A stretch of 47,382 bases of DNA from Mangrovactinospora gilvigrisea. GTDB lineage: Bacteria > Actinomycetota > Actinomycetes > Streptomycetales > Streptomycetaceae. Every line of letters begins with the position of its first letter. Within the stretch, counting starts at the first letter, position 1. The notes below the pieces were generated by a model. The model made no database searches and was not told where the DNA came from. It worked only from the letters and a program-made list of their open reading frames with translations. This document shows, piece after piece, positions 24,915 to 32,705 of this stretch. Where the stretch lies: contig NZ_MLCF01000026.1 of the NCBI RefSeq assembly GCF_001879105.1, forward strand, positions 1 through 47,382. The letters run 5' to 3'. A program made the position numbers and the translations under genes.

Positions 24915-24933
24915 GATGTCAGCGACTGACATC
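24915..24933. promoter_or_regulatory. TetR operator 1, perfect 19-bp palindrome
   Basis: Arms GATGTCAG and CTGACATC around CGA. It lies 31 bp upstream of the SDR start and is placed to block the SDR promoter. Confidence 0.8.
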
Positions 24934-24955
24934 GTCTGCTTCGACTGTAGCGCAT

Positions 24956-24974
24956 GATGTCAGCGACTGCCATC
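24956..24974. promoter_or_regulatory. TetR operator 2, one mismatch
   Basis: Second copy of the same site (GATGTCAG, CGA, CTGCCATC), with its centre 41 bp from operator 1, close to four helical turns. It lies just upstream of the tetR ATG at 24990 and suggests autoregulation. Confidence 0.78.
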
Positions 24975-24989
24975 ACGTACGATCGGCGT

Positions 24990-25586
24990 ATGGGTCGATG
25001 GCAGCCGAACGCGCGCGGGCGCCTGGAGCAGGCGGCGCTGGAGCTCTACCGCGAGCAGGGCTTCGAGCGGACGACGGTCAAGGAGATCGCCGCGCGCGCC
25101 GGGCTGACCGAGCGCACCTTCTTCCGCTACTTCGCGGACAAGCGGGAGGTGCTCTTCCCGGACGCCAACCCGCTGCAGGAGCTGATCCTGGCGGCGCTCG
25201 CCGAGGTGCCGGCGGACGTCGCGCCGATCGACGCGGTATCGCGGGCGCTGCAGGCCACCGCCGAGCGCGCCTTCGAGGGGCGGCGGGGCTTCGCCCGGCA
25301 GCGGCAGTCGGTGATCGCCGCGCACGAGGGGCTGCGCGAGCGGGAGCTGGTGAAGCTCGCGTCGATCACCGAGGCGCTCGCGGAGGCGTTCCGCGGGCGC
25401 GGCGTCGCGGAGCCGCGGGCGAGCCTGGCCGCGGAGGCGGGATCGGCGGTCTTCGGCGTCGCGTTCCGGCGCTGGATCTCCGGCCCGGAGGACCCGGCGG
25501 ACGCCCCTGACCTGGCACGGGAGATCCGGGAGTGCTTCGCGGAGCTGAAGGCCGCGGCGGCGGAGGGCGACACGATCTCCCGGTAG
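24990..25586 (+). CDS. TetR family transcriptional regulator
   Basis: Repressor of 198 residues. The helix-turn-helix reads ALELYREQGFERTTVKEIAARAGLTERTFFRYF split here as ALELYREQGFERTTV (about 12-26) and KEIAARAGLTERTFFRYF (27-44), a canonical TetR domain. The C-terminal ligand domain is helical and ends with ARDIRECFAEL-like text. In-frame ATGs at 24954 and 24957 lie inside operator 2, so the ATG at 24990 (GRWQPNARGRLEQ) is preferred. It probably represses the divergent SDR gene and itself. Confidence 0.92.
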   Translation: MGRWQPNARGRLEQAALELYREQGFERTTVKEIAARAGLTERTFFRYFADKREVLFPDANPLQELILAALAEVPADVAPIDAVSRALQATAERAFEGRRGFARQRQSVIAAHEGLRERELVKLASITEALAEAFRGRGVAEPRASLAAEAGSAVFGVAFRRWISGPEDPADAPDLAREIRECFAELKAAAAEGDTISR

Positions 25587-25697
25587 GCGCCGAGGTGTTG
25601 GAAGATGTTCGGCGGCGTTCGGGGGGTGGACGCGGAGATCAGGTGCGGGCATGCTGGCTCGGAGTGCGTGCGGGTCGAGCCGGCTGTTGCCACCCGT

Positions 25698-25713
25698 ATG
25701 ACAACGCTGTCAT
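25698..25713. promoter_or_regulatory. LacI-type operator before the ThuA-like gene
   Basis: ATGACA and TGTCAT form a perfect inverted repeat around ACGC, 55 bp upstream of the ThuA-like start. TGACAAC/GCTGTCA with a central CG resembles LacI-family operators of actinomycete sugar genes. No LacI gene is in the window, so the regulator would act from elsewhere. Nothing else was seen in the 181-bp gap 25587-25767. Confidence 0.55.
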
Positions 25714-25767
25714 GACCGTCTGAGCCGACAACCCTTTCAGTGCCGCAATCCCACGAGGGGACCTTTC

Positions 25768-26436
25768 GTGTCCGAGAAGATCCGTGTCCGGGTGTGGTCC
25801 GAGCACACCGCGCCCAAGACCGTCTACCCCAACGACATCAACGGCGCCGTCGCCGCCGGCCTCTGCGGTGACATCGACCTGGCCGTGAAGACCGCCGAGC
25901 TGATGGACGAGGGCGACGGCGTCACCGAGGCCGACCTCGCCGCCACCGACGTCCTGGTCTGGTGGGGCCACATGCTGCACCGCCGGGTCGGCGACGACGC
26001 CGTGGAGCGCATCGTCGCGGCCGTCCGCGACCGCGGGATGGGCTTCGTCGCGCTGCACTCCTCGCACATGGCCAAGCCGTTCACCGCGCTGATCGGCGAC
26101 GACGGCCGGCTGGGCGGCGTGGAGCTGGACGCGGGGCGCGAGCACGTCACCGTCACCGACCCGGACCACCCGGTCGCCAAGGGCGTCGGCGACTTCGTGA
26201 TCCCCAAGGAGGAGAGCTACCACGAGGAGTTCGGCTGCGGTAAGCCGGACGCGGTGGTCTTCCGCAGCCGCTTCGACAACGGCCAGGAGTTCCGCAGCGG
26301 CACGGCGTACACGGTGGGGGCGGGGCGGGTCTTCTACTTCCGTCCCGGCCACGAGGACTATGTGACGCTGTACCAGCCGGAGGTCCAGAAGGTGATCCGC
26401 AACGCGGTGTACTGGACGGCCAAGCGCGAGCTCTGA
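25768..26436 (+). CDS. ThuA-like (trehalose-utilisation) domain protein
   Basis: A 222-residue single-domain protein of the ThuA group, which has a class I glutamine amidotransferase-like fold and is linked to sugar catabolism. Signature text includes VWSEHTAPKTVYPNDI at the N-terminus, DVLVWWGHMLHRRV (about 61-74), GFVALHSSHMAKPF (about 93-106) and IPKEESYHEEFG. The start is GTG with GAGGGG about 7 nt upstream. It stands alone with a LacI-type operator in front. The exact reaction is not known for this family. Confidence 0.88.
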   Translation: MSEKIRVRVWSEHTAPKTVYPNDINGAVAAGLCGDIDLAVKTAELMDEGDGVTEADLAATDVLVWWGHMLHRRVGDDAVERIVAAVRDRGMGFVALHSSHMAKPFTALIGDDGRLGGVELDAGREHVTVTDPDHPVAKGVGDFVIPKEESYHEEFGCGKPDAVVFRSRFDNGQEFRSGTAYTVGAGRVFYFRPGHEDYVTLYQPEVQKVIRNAVYWTAKREL

Positions 26437-26513
26437 GACCCGCCTCGGGTTTGCGCAACAGCGCCGCGGGGTGCGAGGTTCGTGGGCGGGTGGCCGCGCC
26501 GTAGTGGGTCACC

Positions 26514-26533
26514 CGCGCGGTTCCCCGCGCCCC
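26514..26533 (-). repeat. Dispersed intergenic element, copy 2
   Basis: CGCGCGGTTCCCCGCGCCCC is, apart from one base, the reverse complement of the element at 21546. It lies upstream of the histidine phosphatase gene. Confidence 0.65.
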
Positions 26534-26561
26534 TGGCTCCGGAAAGGTGGTCCGCCCCCTC

Positions 26562-27170
26562 ATGCGACTGATGCTGGTGCGCCACGGTCAGACCACGTCC
26601 AATCTGCTCAAGGCGCTGGACACCGAGGCGCCCGGCGCGGAGCTGACGGAGCTGGGGCGGGAGCAGGCGGAGGCGCTGGTCGCGCGGTTCGCCGGCGAGC
26701 GGGTGGACGCGGTGTACGCGTCCGTGCTGCGGCGCACCCGGGCGACCGCGGCGCCGCTCGCGCGGGAGCGCGGGCTCACGGTGGCGGTCCGGGAGGGCCT
26801 GCGCGAGATCAGCGCCGGCGACCTGGAGATGAACGCGGACGACGAGTCCGAGGAGCTCTACATCAAGACCGCCATGGAGTGGGCCCGCGGCCGCACCGGG
26901 CTGCGCATACCGGGCGGCGAGAGCGGCGCGGAGATGCTCGGCCGCTTCGACGCGGCGGTGGCCGGGATGGCCGGGGCCGGCGCGTCCGCGGTCGTCGCGG
27001 TGAGCCACGGCGCGGCGATCCGCACCTGGGTGGCCGCGCGGGCGGGGAACATCGATCCGGACTTCACGCTGGCCAACCCGCTGCGCAACACCGCGGTGGT
27101 CGTCCTGGAGGGCGGCATGGCCGCCGGCTGGACGGCCGTCGACTGGGACGGATCCCGCCCGGCCGGATGA
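26562..27170 (+). CDS. Histidine phosphatase family protein
   Basis: Phosphoglycerate-mutase-like phosphatase of 202 residues. The RHG motif LVRHGQTTSN (about 5-14) carries the phosphorylated histidine; the second histidine is in VAVSHGAAIRTW (about 146-157), and the acid is in LREISAGDLE. The substrate is unknown. The frame is open from GTG 26547, but ATG 26562 puts the RHG motif at the usual distance and has GGAAAGG upstream. A strong hairpin follows the stop. Confidence 0.88.
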   Translation: MRLMLVRHGQTTSNLLKALDTEAPGAELTELGREQAEALVARFAGERVDAVYASVLRRTRATAAPLARERGLTVAVREGLREISAGDLEMNADDESEELYIKTAMEWARGRTGLRIPGGESGAEMLGRFDAAVAGMAGAGASAVVAVSHGAAIRTWVAARAGNIDPDFTLANPLRNTAVVVLEGGMAAGWTAVDWDGSRPAG

Positions 27171-27179
27171 GCACGAGGC

Positions 27180-27213
27180 GGCCCCGCGCCCCTGGTTCGA
27201 GGGGCGCGGGGCC
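27180..27213. terminator. Bidirectional GC-rich terminator hairpin
   Basis: GGCCCCGCGCCCCT (27180-27193) pairs perfectly with AGGGGCGCGGGGCC (27200-27213) around a 6-nt loop, between the convergent histidine phosphatase and flotillin genes. It lacks a T-run, and is the strongest stem in this part of the window. Confidence 0.85.
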
Positions 27214-27223
27214 GGCCCGCGCG

Positions 27224-28378
27224 TCAGGCCTTGTTCTCGCCCGCGGGGAGGCTGCGGTAGGAGTCCTCCGGGGCCTTGTCCGCCTTGCCGCTGCCGGAGG
27301 ACGACTCGGGCTTGAGGTTCTTGCGCACCGAGTCGAGGATCGTCAGGCCCTGTCCGACCAGGCCGGCGGCGATCTCGCTGAGGCCGTCGGTGCCGTTCAG
27401 GACGTTGACGTTGGCGCCGCGCAGGCCGTCCGCGGCCTTCTCGACGATCTGCGGCAGCTGCTCGATGAGCATCCGGTCCAGGGCGACGCGGTCGTTGGAC
27501 GCGGCCGCCTCCGCCTGGATCCGCATCCGGTCGGCCTCGGCGGTGGCCAGCACGCGGATGCGCTCGGCGTCCGCCTCGGCCGGCTTGATCACCTCGGCCT
27601 GGAGCTGCTGCTGCCTCAGCTCGGCGGCCCGCTGGGCCAGCTCGGTCTGGGCCTGCAGCACCTCCTGCTGGGCGTGCGCCTGGGCGAGCGGCCCCGCCTG
27701 GGCGGCCTTCGCCTGCGCCTGCTCCACCTGGGCGTTGTACTCGGCCTGGACGACCGCGGTCTGCCGGGTGAACTCGGCCTGCTTGCGGGCCGACTCCTGC
27801 TCGGCCTCGGCGGAGGCCTGCCGCGCCTGGGCCTGGGCGATCTGCGCCTGCCGCTGGATGGCGGCCTTGTGCGGCGCGGACATGGCGTCGATGTAGCCGG
27901 TCTTGCCGTCGTCGATGGACTGGATCTGCAGGGAGTCGACGGTGAGGCCGATCTTGGCCATCTCGGACTTCGAGGTGTCCAGCACCTCGGTGGCGAGCTT
28001 CTGGCGCTCGGTGACGATCTCCTCGACCGTCATCGAGCCGATGATGGAGCGGAGGTGGCCGGCGAAGATCCGACCGGTCAGGATCGACATCTGGTCCTGG
28101 TCGGAGAGGAACCGCTGGCCGGCGTTGACGACGCTGTCGTCGTCGTTGCCCACCTTGAACGCGATCACAGCGCGCACCGTCAGGGCGATGCCCTGCCTGG
28201 TCACGCAGGTCTCGGCGACCTCGGCCTCGCACATCGCGAGGGTGAGGTAGCGGACCTTGCGGAAGAAGGGCAGTACGAACTTGCCGTGGCCGGTGACCAC
28301 CCGGAACGGCGCGTTCTTGATGCGTCCACCCGAGATGAGCATCGCCTGGTCTGGGGCGGGAACGCGGTAGCCGAACAT
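27224..28378 (-). CDS. Flotillin-like SPFH domain protein
   Basis: A 384-residue SPFH/flotillin protein that in other bacteria scaffolds membrane microdomains. The SPFH domain spans about 1-170 (FGYRVPAPDQAMLISG at the start, TVEEIVTERQKL near 120). A long Ala/Gln/Glu-rich coiled coil covers about 175-300 (AQARQASAEAEQESARKQA), and the Ser/Gly/Lys tail is disordered. There is no true N-terminal membrane helix, as in flotillins that attach by other means. An upstream frame exists but ATG 28378 has AAGAGAAG before it. It is 26 bp after an NfeD-like gene, a partnership known from YuaF-FloT systems. Confidence 0.9.
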   Translation of the reverse strand: MFGYRVPAPDQAMLISGGRIKNAPFRVVTGHGKFVLPFFRKVRYLTLAMCEAEVAETCVTRQGIALTVRAVIAFKVGNDDDSVVNAGQRFLSDQDQMSILTGRIFAGHLRSIIGSMTVEEIVTERQKLATEVLDTSKSEMAKIGLTVDSLQIQSIDDGKTGYIDAMSAPHKAAIQRQAQIAQAQARQASAEAEQESARKQAEFTRQTAVVQAEYNAQVEQAQAKAAQAGPLAQAHAQQEVLQAQTELAQRAAELRQQQLQAEVIKPAEADAERIRVLATAEADRMRIQAEAAASNDRVALDRMLIEQLPQIVEKAADGLRGANVNVLNGTDGLSEIAAGLVGQGLTILDSVRKNLKPESSSGSGKADKAPEDSYRSLPAGENKA

Positions 28379-28404
28379 GGGCTTCTCTTCTCTTCGGTCT
28401 TCAG

Positions 28405-28641
28405 TTAGGTAGGAGCGGCTGGATCGTCGACGTCCTCGCCCCAGGCGATGACATCGACCTCTCGGGCGCCGCGGGATTCGACCACGAGCACCGTCGAGCC
28501 CTTCGGCAGGGGCTGTTCCGACCAGGCGAGAAAAGCTTCGGAGCCGCCCCGGACGCGGACCAGCACCTCGCCTGGCCCGACGGTGCCCCGGGTGGCGTGG
28601 AGCAGGATCCCCGTCAGGCCGATCACGGCCTCGTCCGCCAT
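28405..28641 (-). CDS. NfeD-like OB-fold protein without membrane domain
   Basis: A 78-residue protein resembling only the C-terminal OB domain of NfeD: IGLTGILLHATRGTVGPGEVLV, then STVLVVESRGAREVDV. No membrane segment is present, whereas most NfeD proteins carry one to several. The ATG at 28641 follows a GGGGG ribosome site. It is directly upstream of the flotillin gene, supporting a functional pair. Confidence 0.75.
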   Translation of the reverse strand: MADEAVIGLTGILLHATRGTVGPGEVLVRVRGGSEAFLAWSEQPLPKGSTVLVVESRGAREVDVIAWGEDVDDPAAPT

Positions 28642-28766
28642 GGACTTCGACCCCCTGTCGCTTTGACGTTGCAAACGACGACACTAGCGCGGGGCGCGGT
28701 TCCCGTGCAGGTGGCGGGGAGGTTCGGGCGTGTGCCGGAGAAGAGGGGGGCGGCGCCGGGACGGCG

Positions 28767-29717
28767 TCAGCCGCGGCCGGCGAGCAGGCCGGTGGTGCGC
28801 CAGACCGCGCGGCTCGCGGGGCCGTCCAGGACGCCGGTCTCGTCGAAGAAGGCGACGAGCTTGGCGGCGGAGGCGCGCAGCGTCTCGCGGCGGTGCGGGC
28901 TGCGGCGCGCCTGGGCCATCGCGGCCTTGGGGTCGATGCCGCATTCGGCGTAGGCGCGGGGGCTGATCAGGGTGCGCATCACCACCCGGGCGATCTCGGC
29001 CGTCAGGCCCCGGACGTACGCCTTCTCGGCGCGGCCGGCGGTCAGCATCTGGCGGCGCAGCTCCTCGCGGGCGTAGCGGACGTGCCGGGACTCCTCGATG
29101 ACGTGGATCCGGGTTACGCCGCGCATCAGCGGCTGGACGCGCTCGTCCGGGAAGACCAGGCGCTGCATCCAGTCGAGGATCTCCTCGCAGAGCAGCGTGC
29201 CGGTGAAGGAGCCGGGGGTGGTGGAGAAGGACTTCAGGAAGCGCGCCAGGTGGTGGTCGACCGTGGTGGGCCCGTAGAGGGGGGTGTCCAGGGTGGTGAT
29301 CAGCCGGGCGAACATCTTGGAGTGCCGGCACTCGTCGGCGATCTCGGTGAGGGCGTAGCGGGCGTGGCCGCTGGTCGGCGCGTGGTCGTAGATGTGCCGC
29401 AGGAGCAGCTGCATCAGGATCGTCTCGAACCAGATGCCGGCGGCCGCGATGGAGGACGCCTCGTGCTTGGAGAGCAGGATGCGCTGCTCCTCGCTCATCC
29501 GCCGCCACAGCGGGGTGTCGTAGAGGGAGACGAGCTCGGGCGGCCAGTACCAGAGGCCGTCGGTGAAGGGCGCGTCCCAGTCCAACTCCTTGTCGGGATC
29601 GAAGGAGTGGCGGTCGGAGGCGGCCAGCAGGCGCGTCGCGACCTCCTCGCGGTCGCGCAGCGCGGCTGCCGGACCGGTGGCGGTGGGGGAAGCGGTGCTG
29701 CGTGCCGTGGGTGCCAT
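28767..29717 (-). CDS. AurF-like diiron oxygenase
   Basis: Helical non-haem diiron protein of 316 residues. The ligand pattern is visible: a glutamate in LSKHEASSIAAAGIWFE, ADECRHSKMF (E and H), a glutamate in LLCEEILDW, and RIHVIEESRHVRYAREEL (H, E, H). This is the layout of the AurF/p-aminobenzoate N-oxygenase family. No secondary-metabolite gene cluster surrounds it, so the substrate is unknown. ATG 29717 has GGGAGGG about 6 nt upstream. It is monocistronic. Confidence 0.85.
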   Translation of the reverse strand: MAPTARSTASPTATGPAAALRDREEVATRLLAASDRHSFDPDKELDWDAPFTDGLWYWPPELVSLYDTPLWRRMSEEQRILLSKHEASSIAAAGIWFETILMQLLLRHIYDHAPTSGHARYALTEIADECRHSKMFARLITTLDTPLYGPTTVDHHLARFLKSFSTTPGSFTGTLLCEEILDWMQRLVFPDERVQPLMRGVTRIHVIEESRHVRYAREELRRQMLTAGRAEKAYVRGLTAEIARVVMRTLISPRAYAECGIDPKAAMAQARRSPHRRETLRASAAKLVAFFDETGVLDGPASRAVWRTTGLLAGRG

Positions 29718-29846
29718 GGGAAGACCCTCCCGGGGGGAGATGCGACGGCTCTGCACTCTGCGTTCTACTCATCAGTAGACAAGGGTGCGGAAGGGCCGTC
29801 AATCCCCTGGGAGGGTTCTCATTGGACGCCGTGTCAACGACGCACG

Positions 29847-30365
29847 TCAGCTGTTACCCGATGAGCTGGACTTCTTCGAACTCTTGGTCTGGGGAAGGGA
29901 CTTGCAGTACGTCTTGACGCCCTTCAGGTCGGTCTGCTCCTTGAGCGCGTCCGTGTGCGAGTGCTGCGCGCGGTTCAACTCGTCGGTAAGGAACGTCGCC
30001 ACCGCGGTGTGCCCCGCGGACTTCGCCGCGCTGATGCGCTTCTGGAGGTTGGCGATCTCGCCGTGCCGCTTGCCGTTCTTGGTGCCGTCCAGGCGGCGCA
30101 GCTCCAGCTGCAGCCGGCGGCGGGTGACCGGCATGTTGCGGCACAGCCGGCGCGAACCGTCCTCGGTCTTCGCCGACTTGGACGTCGAGCCGGAGGACGA
30201 GGAGGACACGGCCGCCGCCGCGGTGGCGGCGTGCGACGTGCCGGTGTCGGCGTTGGCCGCCGCCACACCGACCGTGGCGCCCCCCGCCACGGCGACGGCG
30301 ACCGCGACGCCGAGCGCCGCCTTGCGGGTCCGGGTCAGGCCGGACAGCCTGTGCATGGTCTTCAT
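29847..30365 (-). CDS. Secreted small protein linked to a two-component system
   Basis: A 172-residue exported protein of unknown function. A signal peptide (about 14-38, AALGVAVAVAVAGGATVGVAAANA) precedes a Ser/Ala-rich linker and a helical charged domain (about 75-150) with two cysteines, in RRLCRN and TYCKS, that could form a disulfide. The C-terminus is Lys/Ser-rich. Its start overlaps the histidine kinase stop by 4 bp, so it is the third gene of the regulator operon and may be an accessory or sensor-associated factor. A second ATG lies three codons in. Confidence 0.75.
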   Translation of the reverse strand: MKTMHRLSGLTRTRKAALGVAVAVAVAGGATVGVAAANADTGTSHAATAAAAVSSSSSGSTSKSAKTEDGSRRLCRNMPVTRRRLQLELRRLDGTKNGKRHGEIANLQKRISAAKSAGHTAVATFLTDELNRAQHSHTDALKEQTDLKGVKTYCKSLPQTKSSKKSSSSGNS

Positions 30366-31753
30366 GGACCCGAAGTTAGGGGTCCGCCTTGTGGATTCTT
30401 TGTGGGCAGCCGGACCTCCATGCGCGCGCCCGGCAAAGGCGCCGCCTCCGCCGCCCGGACGGTGCCGCCGTGCAGCGCCGCCTGCTGGGCGGCGAGCGCC
30501 AGGCCCAGGCCGGAGCCAGGGCTTCCGGTTCGGCGGCGGAACCGCTCGAAGACCGTCTCGCGCTCGGCGGGCGGGATGCCGGGCCCGGCGTCCTGCACCA
30601 CCAGCACGGCGTCGCCGCCCTCCTGGCGCAGCGTCACGGTGATCGGTGGGCGGCCGTGCACCAGGGCGTTGCCCAGCAGGTTGTCGACGAGGATGCGCAG
30701 CCCCGGCTCCCAGGCCGGCAGCGTCAGCTGCTCCGGCAGCTCGGCGCGCACCTCCACGCCGGGGCAGCGGCGGCGCAGGTCGGCGACGGCCGCGTCCACC
30801 GTCTCGGCGAGGTCGGCGGGGCGCAGCGCGGCGGTGTCGACGAGCTCGCCGCGGGCCAGGGTGCGCAGCGCGGTGAGGGTGGCGTCGATGCGCTGGTGCT
30901 GCTCCGTCAGATCGGCGACGATCTCGGCGTGCTCGGCTTCGGAGAGCCGGCCGGTGCCGGCTGCGGCGAGCACGTCCAGGTTGGGGCGCATGCTGGCCAG
31001 CGGGGTGCGCAGCTCGTGCGCGGCGGCGGAGGCGAACGACCGGGCCGACTCCAGGGCCTGGGCGGTGCGGCCGGCCTGGGCGTCGTAGCGGGTGAGGATG
31101 GCGTGCAGCACGGCGGCCAGCTCGTCCACCTCGGCGACGCCGGTGCGGCGCTGGGCGAAGGAGGCCGACGCCCCCGAGAGCGCCGTGGGGTCGAGGGCGG
31201 CGGTGCGGTCGCGCAGCCGCCGCAGCGGGACGGCGGCGCGCCGCGCGACCAGCAGCGCGAGCAGCGCGGAGGCGGGGGCGGCGCCGGCCGCCGTCCAGAG
31301 CACGGCGGTGCGGACGCCGTCGATCTGCCGGTCCACCGCGCGGTTGGAGGAGTAGACGGTGAGCTCGGCGGGGCCGCCGTCCTGGGGGTCGGCGATGCGG
31401 CGGGTGCGGGTGCGCCAGCCGGCGGTGTGCACGCTGCCGTCGGCGGGCTGCGGCCCGTCCGCGGCGCGCACCGTGCCGTCCGGTCCGGTGAGGCGGACGC
31501 CGATGTCCAGGGCGGCGCCGTAGAGCTGGCGGAAGGACTTGCGGGCGGCGGCCGGGCGGGCGGTGTCCTGGGCGGCGAGCAGGCCGCGGGCGGCCGGCAC
31601 CAGGGCGGTGATCCGGTCGCGCAGCTGCCGGTCGGCCTGGGCGCGCAGGTCGTGGGCGGCGATGGTGAGGACGGTGAAGCCGGCGCCGAGGACGAGGAGC
31701 GGGACGAGCACGGCGGTGGCGAGCGCGAGCCGGGTGCTGAGGCGGAGGTTCAC
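30362..31753 (-). CDS. Two-component sensor histidine kinase
   Basis: Membrane histidine kinase of 463 residues. The membrane segments are at about 12-33 and 149-170, with an extracytoplasmic sensor of about 115 residues between them. A HAMP linker follows (RRAAVPLRRLRDRTAAL), then the HisKA box FASAAAHELRTPLASM with H246. ATP-binding motifs include RILVDNLLGNALVHG (N box), VQDAGPGIP (G1) and GSGLGLALA. The signal is unknown. It overlaps the response regulator stop by 4 bp. Confidence 0.94.
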   Translation of the reverse strand: MNLRLSTRLALATAVLVPLLVLGAGFTVLTIAAHDLRAQADRQLRDRITALVPAARGLLAAQDTARPAAARKSFRQLYGAALDIGVRLTGPDGTVRAADGPQPADGSVHTAGWRTRTRRIADPQDGGPAELTVYSSNRAVDRQIDGVRTAVLWTAAGAAPASALLALLVARRAAVPLRRLRDRTAALDPTALSGASASFAQRRTGVAEVDELAAVLHAILTRYDAQAGRTAQALESARSFASAAAHELRTPLASMRPNLDVLAAAGTGRLSEAEHAEIVADLTEQHQRIDATLTALRTLARGELVDTAALRPADLAETVDAAVADLRRRCPGVEVRAELPEQLTLPAWEPGLRILVDNLLGNALVHGRPPITVTLRQEGGDAVLVVQDAGPGIPPAERETVFERFRRRTGSPGSGLGLALAAQQAALHGGTVRAAEAAPLPGARMEVRLPTKNPQGGPLTSGP

Positions 31754-32550
31754 GGGCGGGGGCCGCCCGGGTTCCCGGGCTCGCCGTACCGTTCCGCCTT
31801 GGGCTCGCGGAGGACGAAGCCGACGCCGCGGACGGTGTGGATGAGGCGGGGGCGGCCGTCCGCCTCCAGCTTGCGGCGCAGATAGCTGACGAAGGTGTCG
31901 ACGACGTCGGTGCGGACGTCCATCTCGTAGCCCCAGACGGCGTCCAGCAGTTGGCCGCGGCTGAGCACCAGGCCCGCGTTGCGGGTCAGGTGCTCCAGGA
32001 GGTCGAACTCGCGGCGGGTGAGGGTGAGGGGCGCGCCGTCGCAGGTCGCCTCGCGGGCGGCGGGGCGGAGCGCGAGGGGGCCGAGGCGCAGGGACTCGCC
32101 CTCGGCGGCGTTGGCGGCGGACGCGTCGGCGGCGTCGGCGGTCCGGCCGGAGCGGCGGAGCAGGGCGCGCAGCCGGAGCGTCAACTCGCTGAGGGCGAAG
32201 GGCTTGACGAGGTAGTCGTCGGCGCCGGCCTGGAGCCCCGCGACGCGGTCCTCCAGCTCGTCGAGGGCGGAGAGCATCAGCACGGGGATGTCGTCGCCGG
32301 CGGCGCGCAGGGCGCGGCAGACGGCGGCGCCGGACTCGTCGGGGAGGCAGACGTCGAGGACGAGCACGTCCGGCGGCGGCTCGGCGCGGCCGGCGTGGTC
32401 GGCGGCGACGGGGTTGCCGGCGAGGGCGGCCTTGGCGGTGCGGGCGTCCACGGCGAGGGTGACGGCGAAGCCGCCGAGGCGCAGGCCGCGCTCGAGGGAG
32501 CGGCGGATGGCGGCGTCGTCGTCCACGACGAGTACCCGGGGCGTGTCCAT
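31750..32550 (-). CDS. OmpR-family response regulator
   Basis: DNA-binding regulator of 266 residues. The receiver shows DDD at 10-12, phospho-acceptor D66 in VLVLDVCLPDE, and K in YLVKPFALSEL. The OmpR-type winged helix ends with RTDVVDTFVSYLRRKLE and LIHTVRGVGFVLR. Alanine-rich insertions lie after NPVAADHAGRAEP (about 45-59) and in the linker (about 148-165). The start is ATG 32550, although the frame is open far upstream. First gene of the RR-HK-secreted protein operon. Confidence 0.95.
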   Translation of the reverse strand: MDTPRVLVVDDDAAIRRSLERGLRLGGFAVTLAVDARTAKAALAGNPVAADHAGRAEPPPDVLVLDVCLPDESGAAVCRALRAAGDDIPVLMLSALDELEDRVAGLQAGADDYLVKPFALSELTLRLRALLRRSGRTADAADASAANAAEGESLRLGPLALRPAAREATCDGAPLTLTRREFDLLEHLTRNAGLVLSRGQLLDAVWGYEMDVRTDVVDTFVSYLRRKLEADGRPRLIHTVRGVGFVLREPKAERYGEPGNPGGPRP

Positions 32551-32639
32551 GTCGGTAGCAGAGCGCGGGACCGGTGAAGGCCGGGTAAGGAGCGTGTCGG
32601 CGAGGCGGTCAGGCCGGGTCCCGCTCGGCTGCTCCGGCC

Positions 32640-32659
32640 CGCGCGGTTCCCCGCGCCCC
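32640..32659 (-). repeat. Dispersed intergenic element, copy 3
   Basis: Identical to the copy at 26514-26533, located in the 155-bp gap upstream of the response regulator gene. Confidence 0.65.
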
Positions 32660-32705
32660 ATCGGGGCACGCGTTGCCGGACGGTCCGGACGGTCCGGACG
32701 CGGGC

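Noticed and set aside
24954..24989. Upstream ATG-ATG start for the TetR gene
   Set aside because: These codons lie in operator 2, and the family N-terminus begins at 24990.
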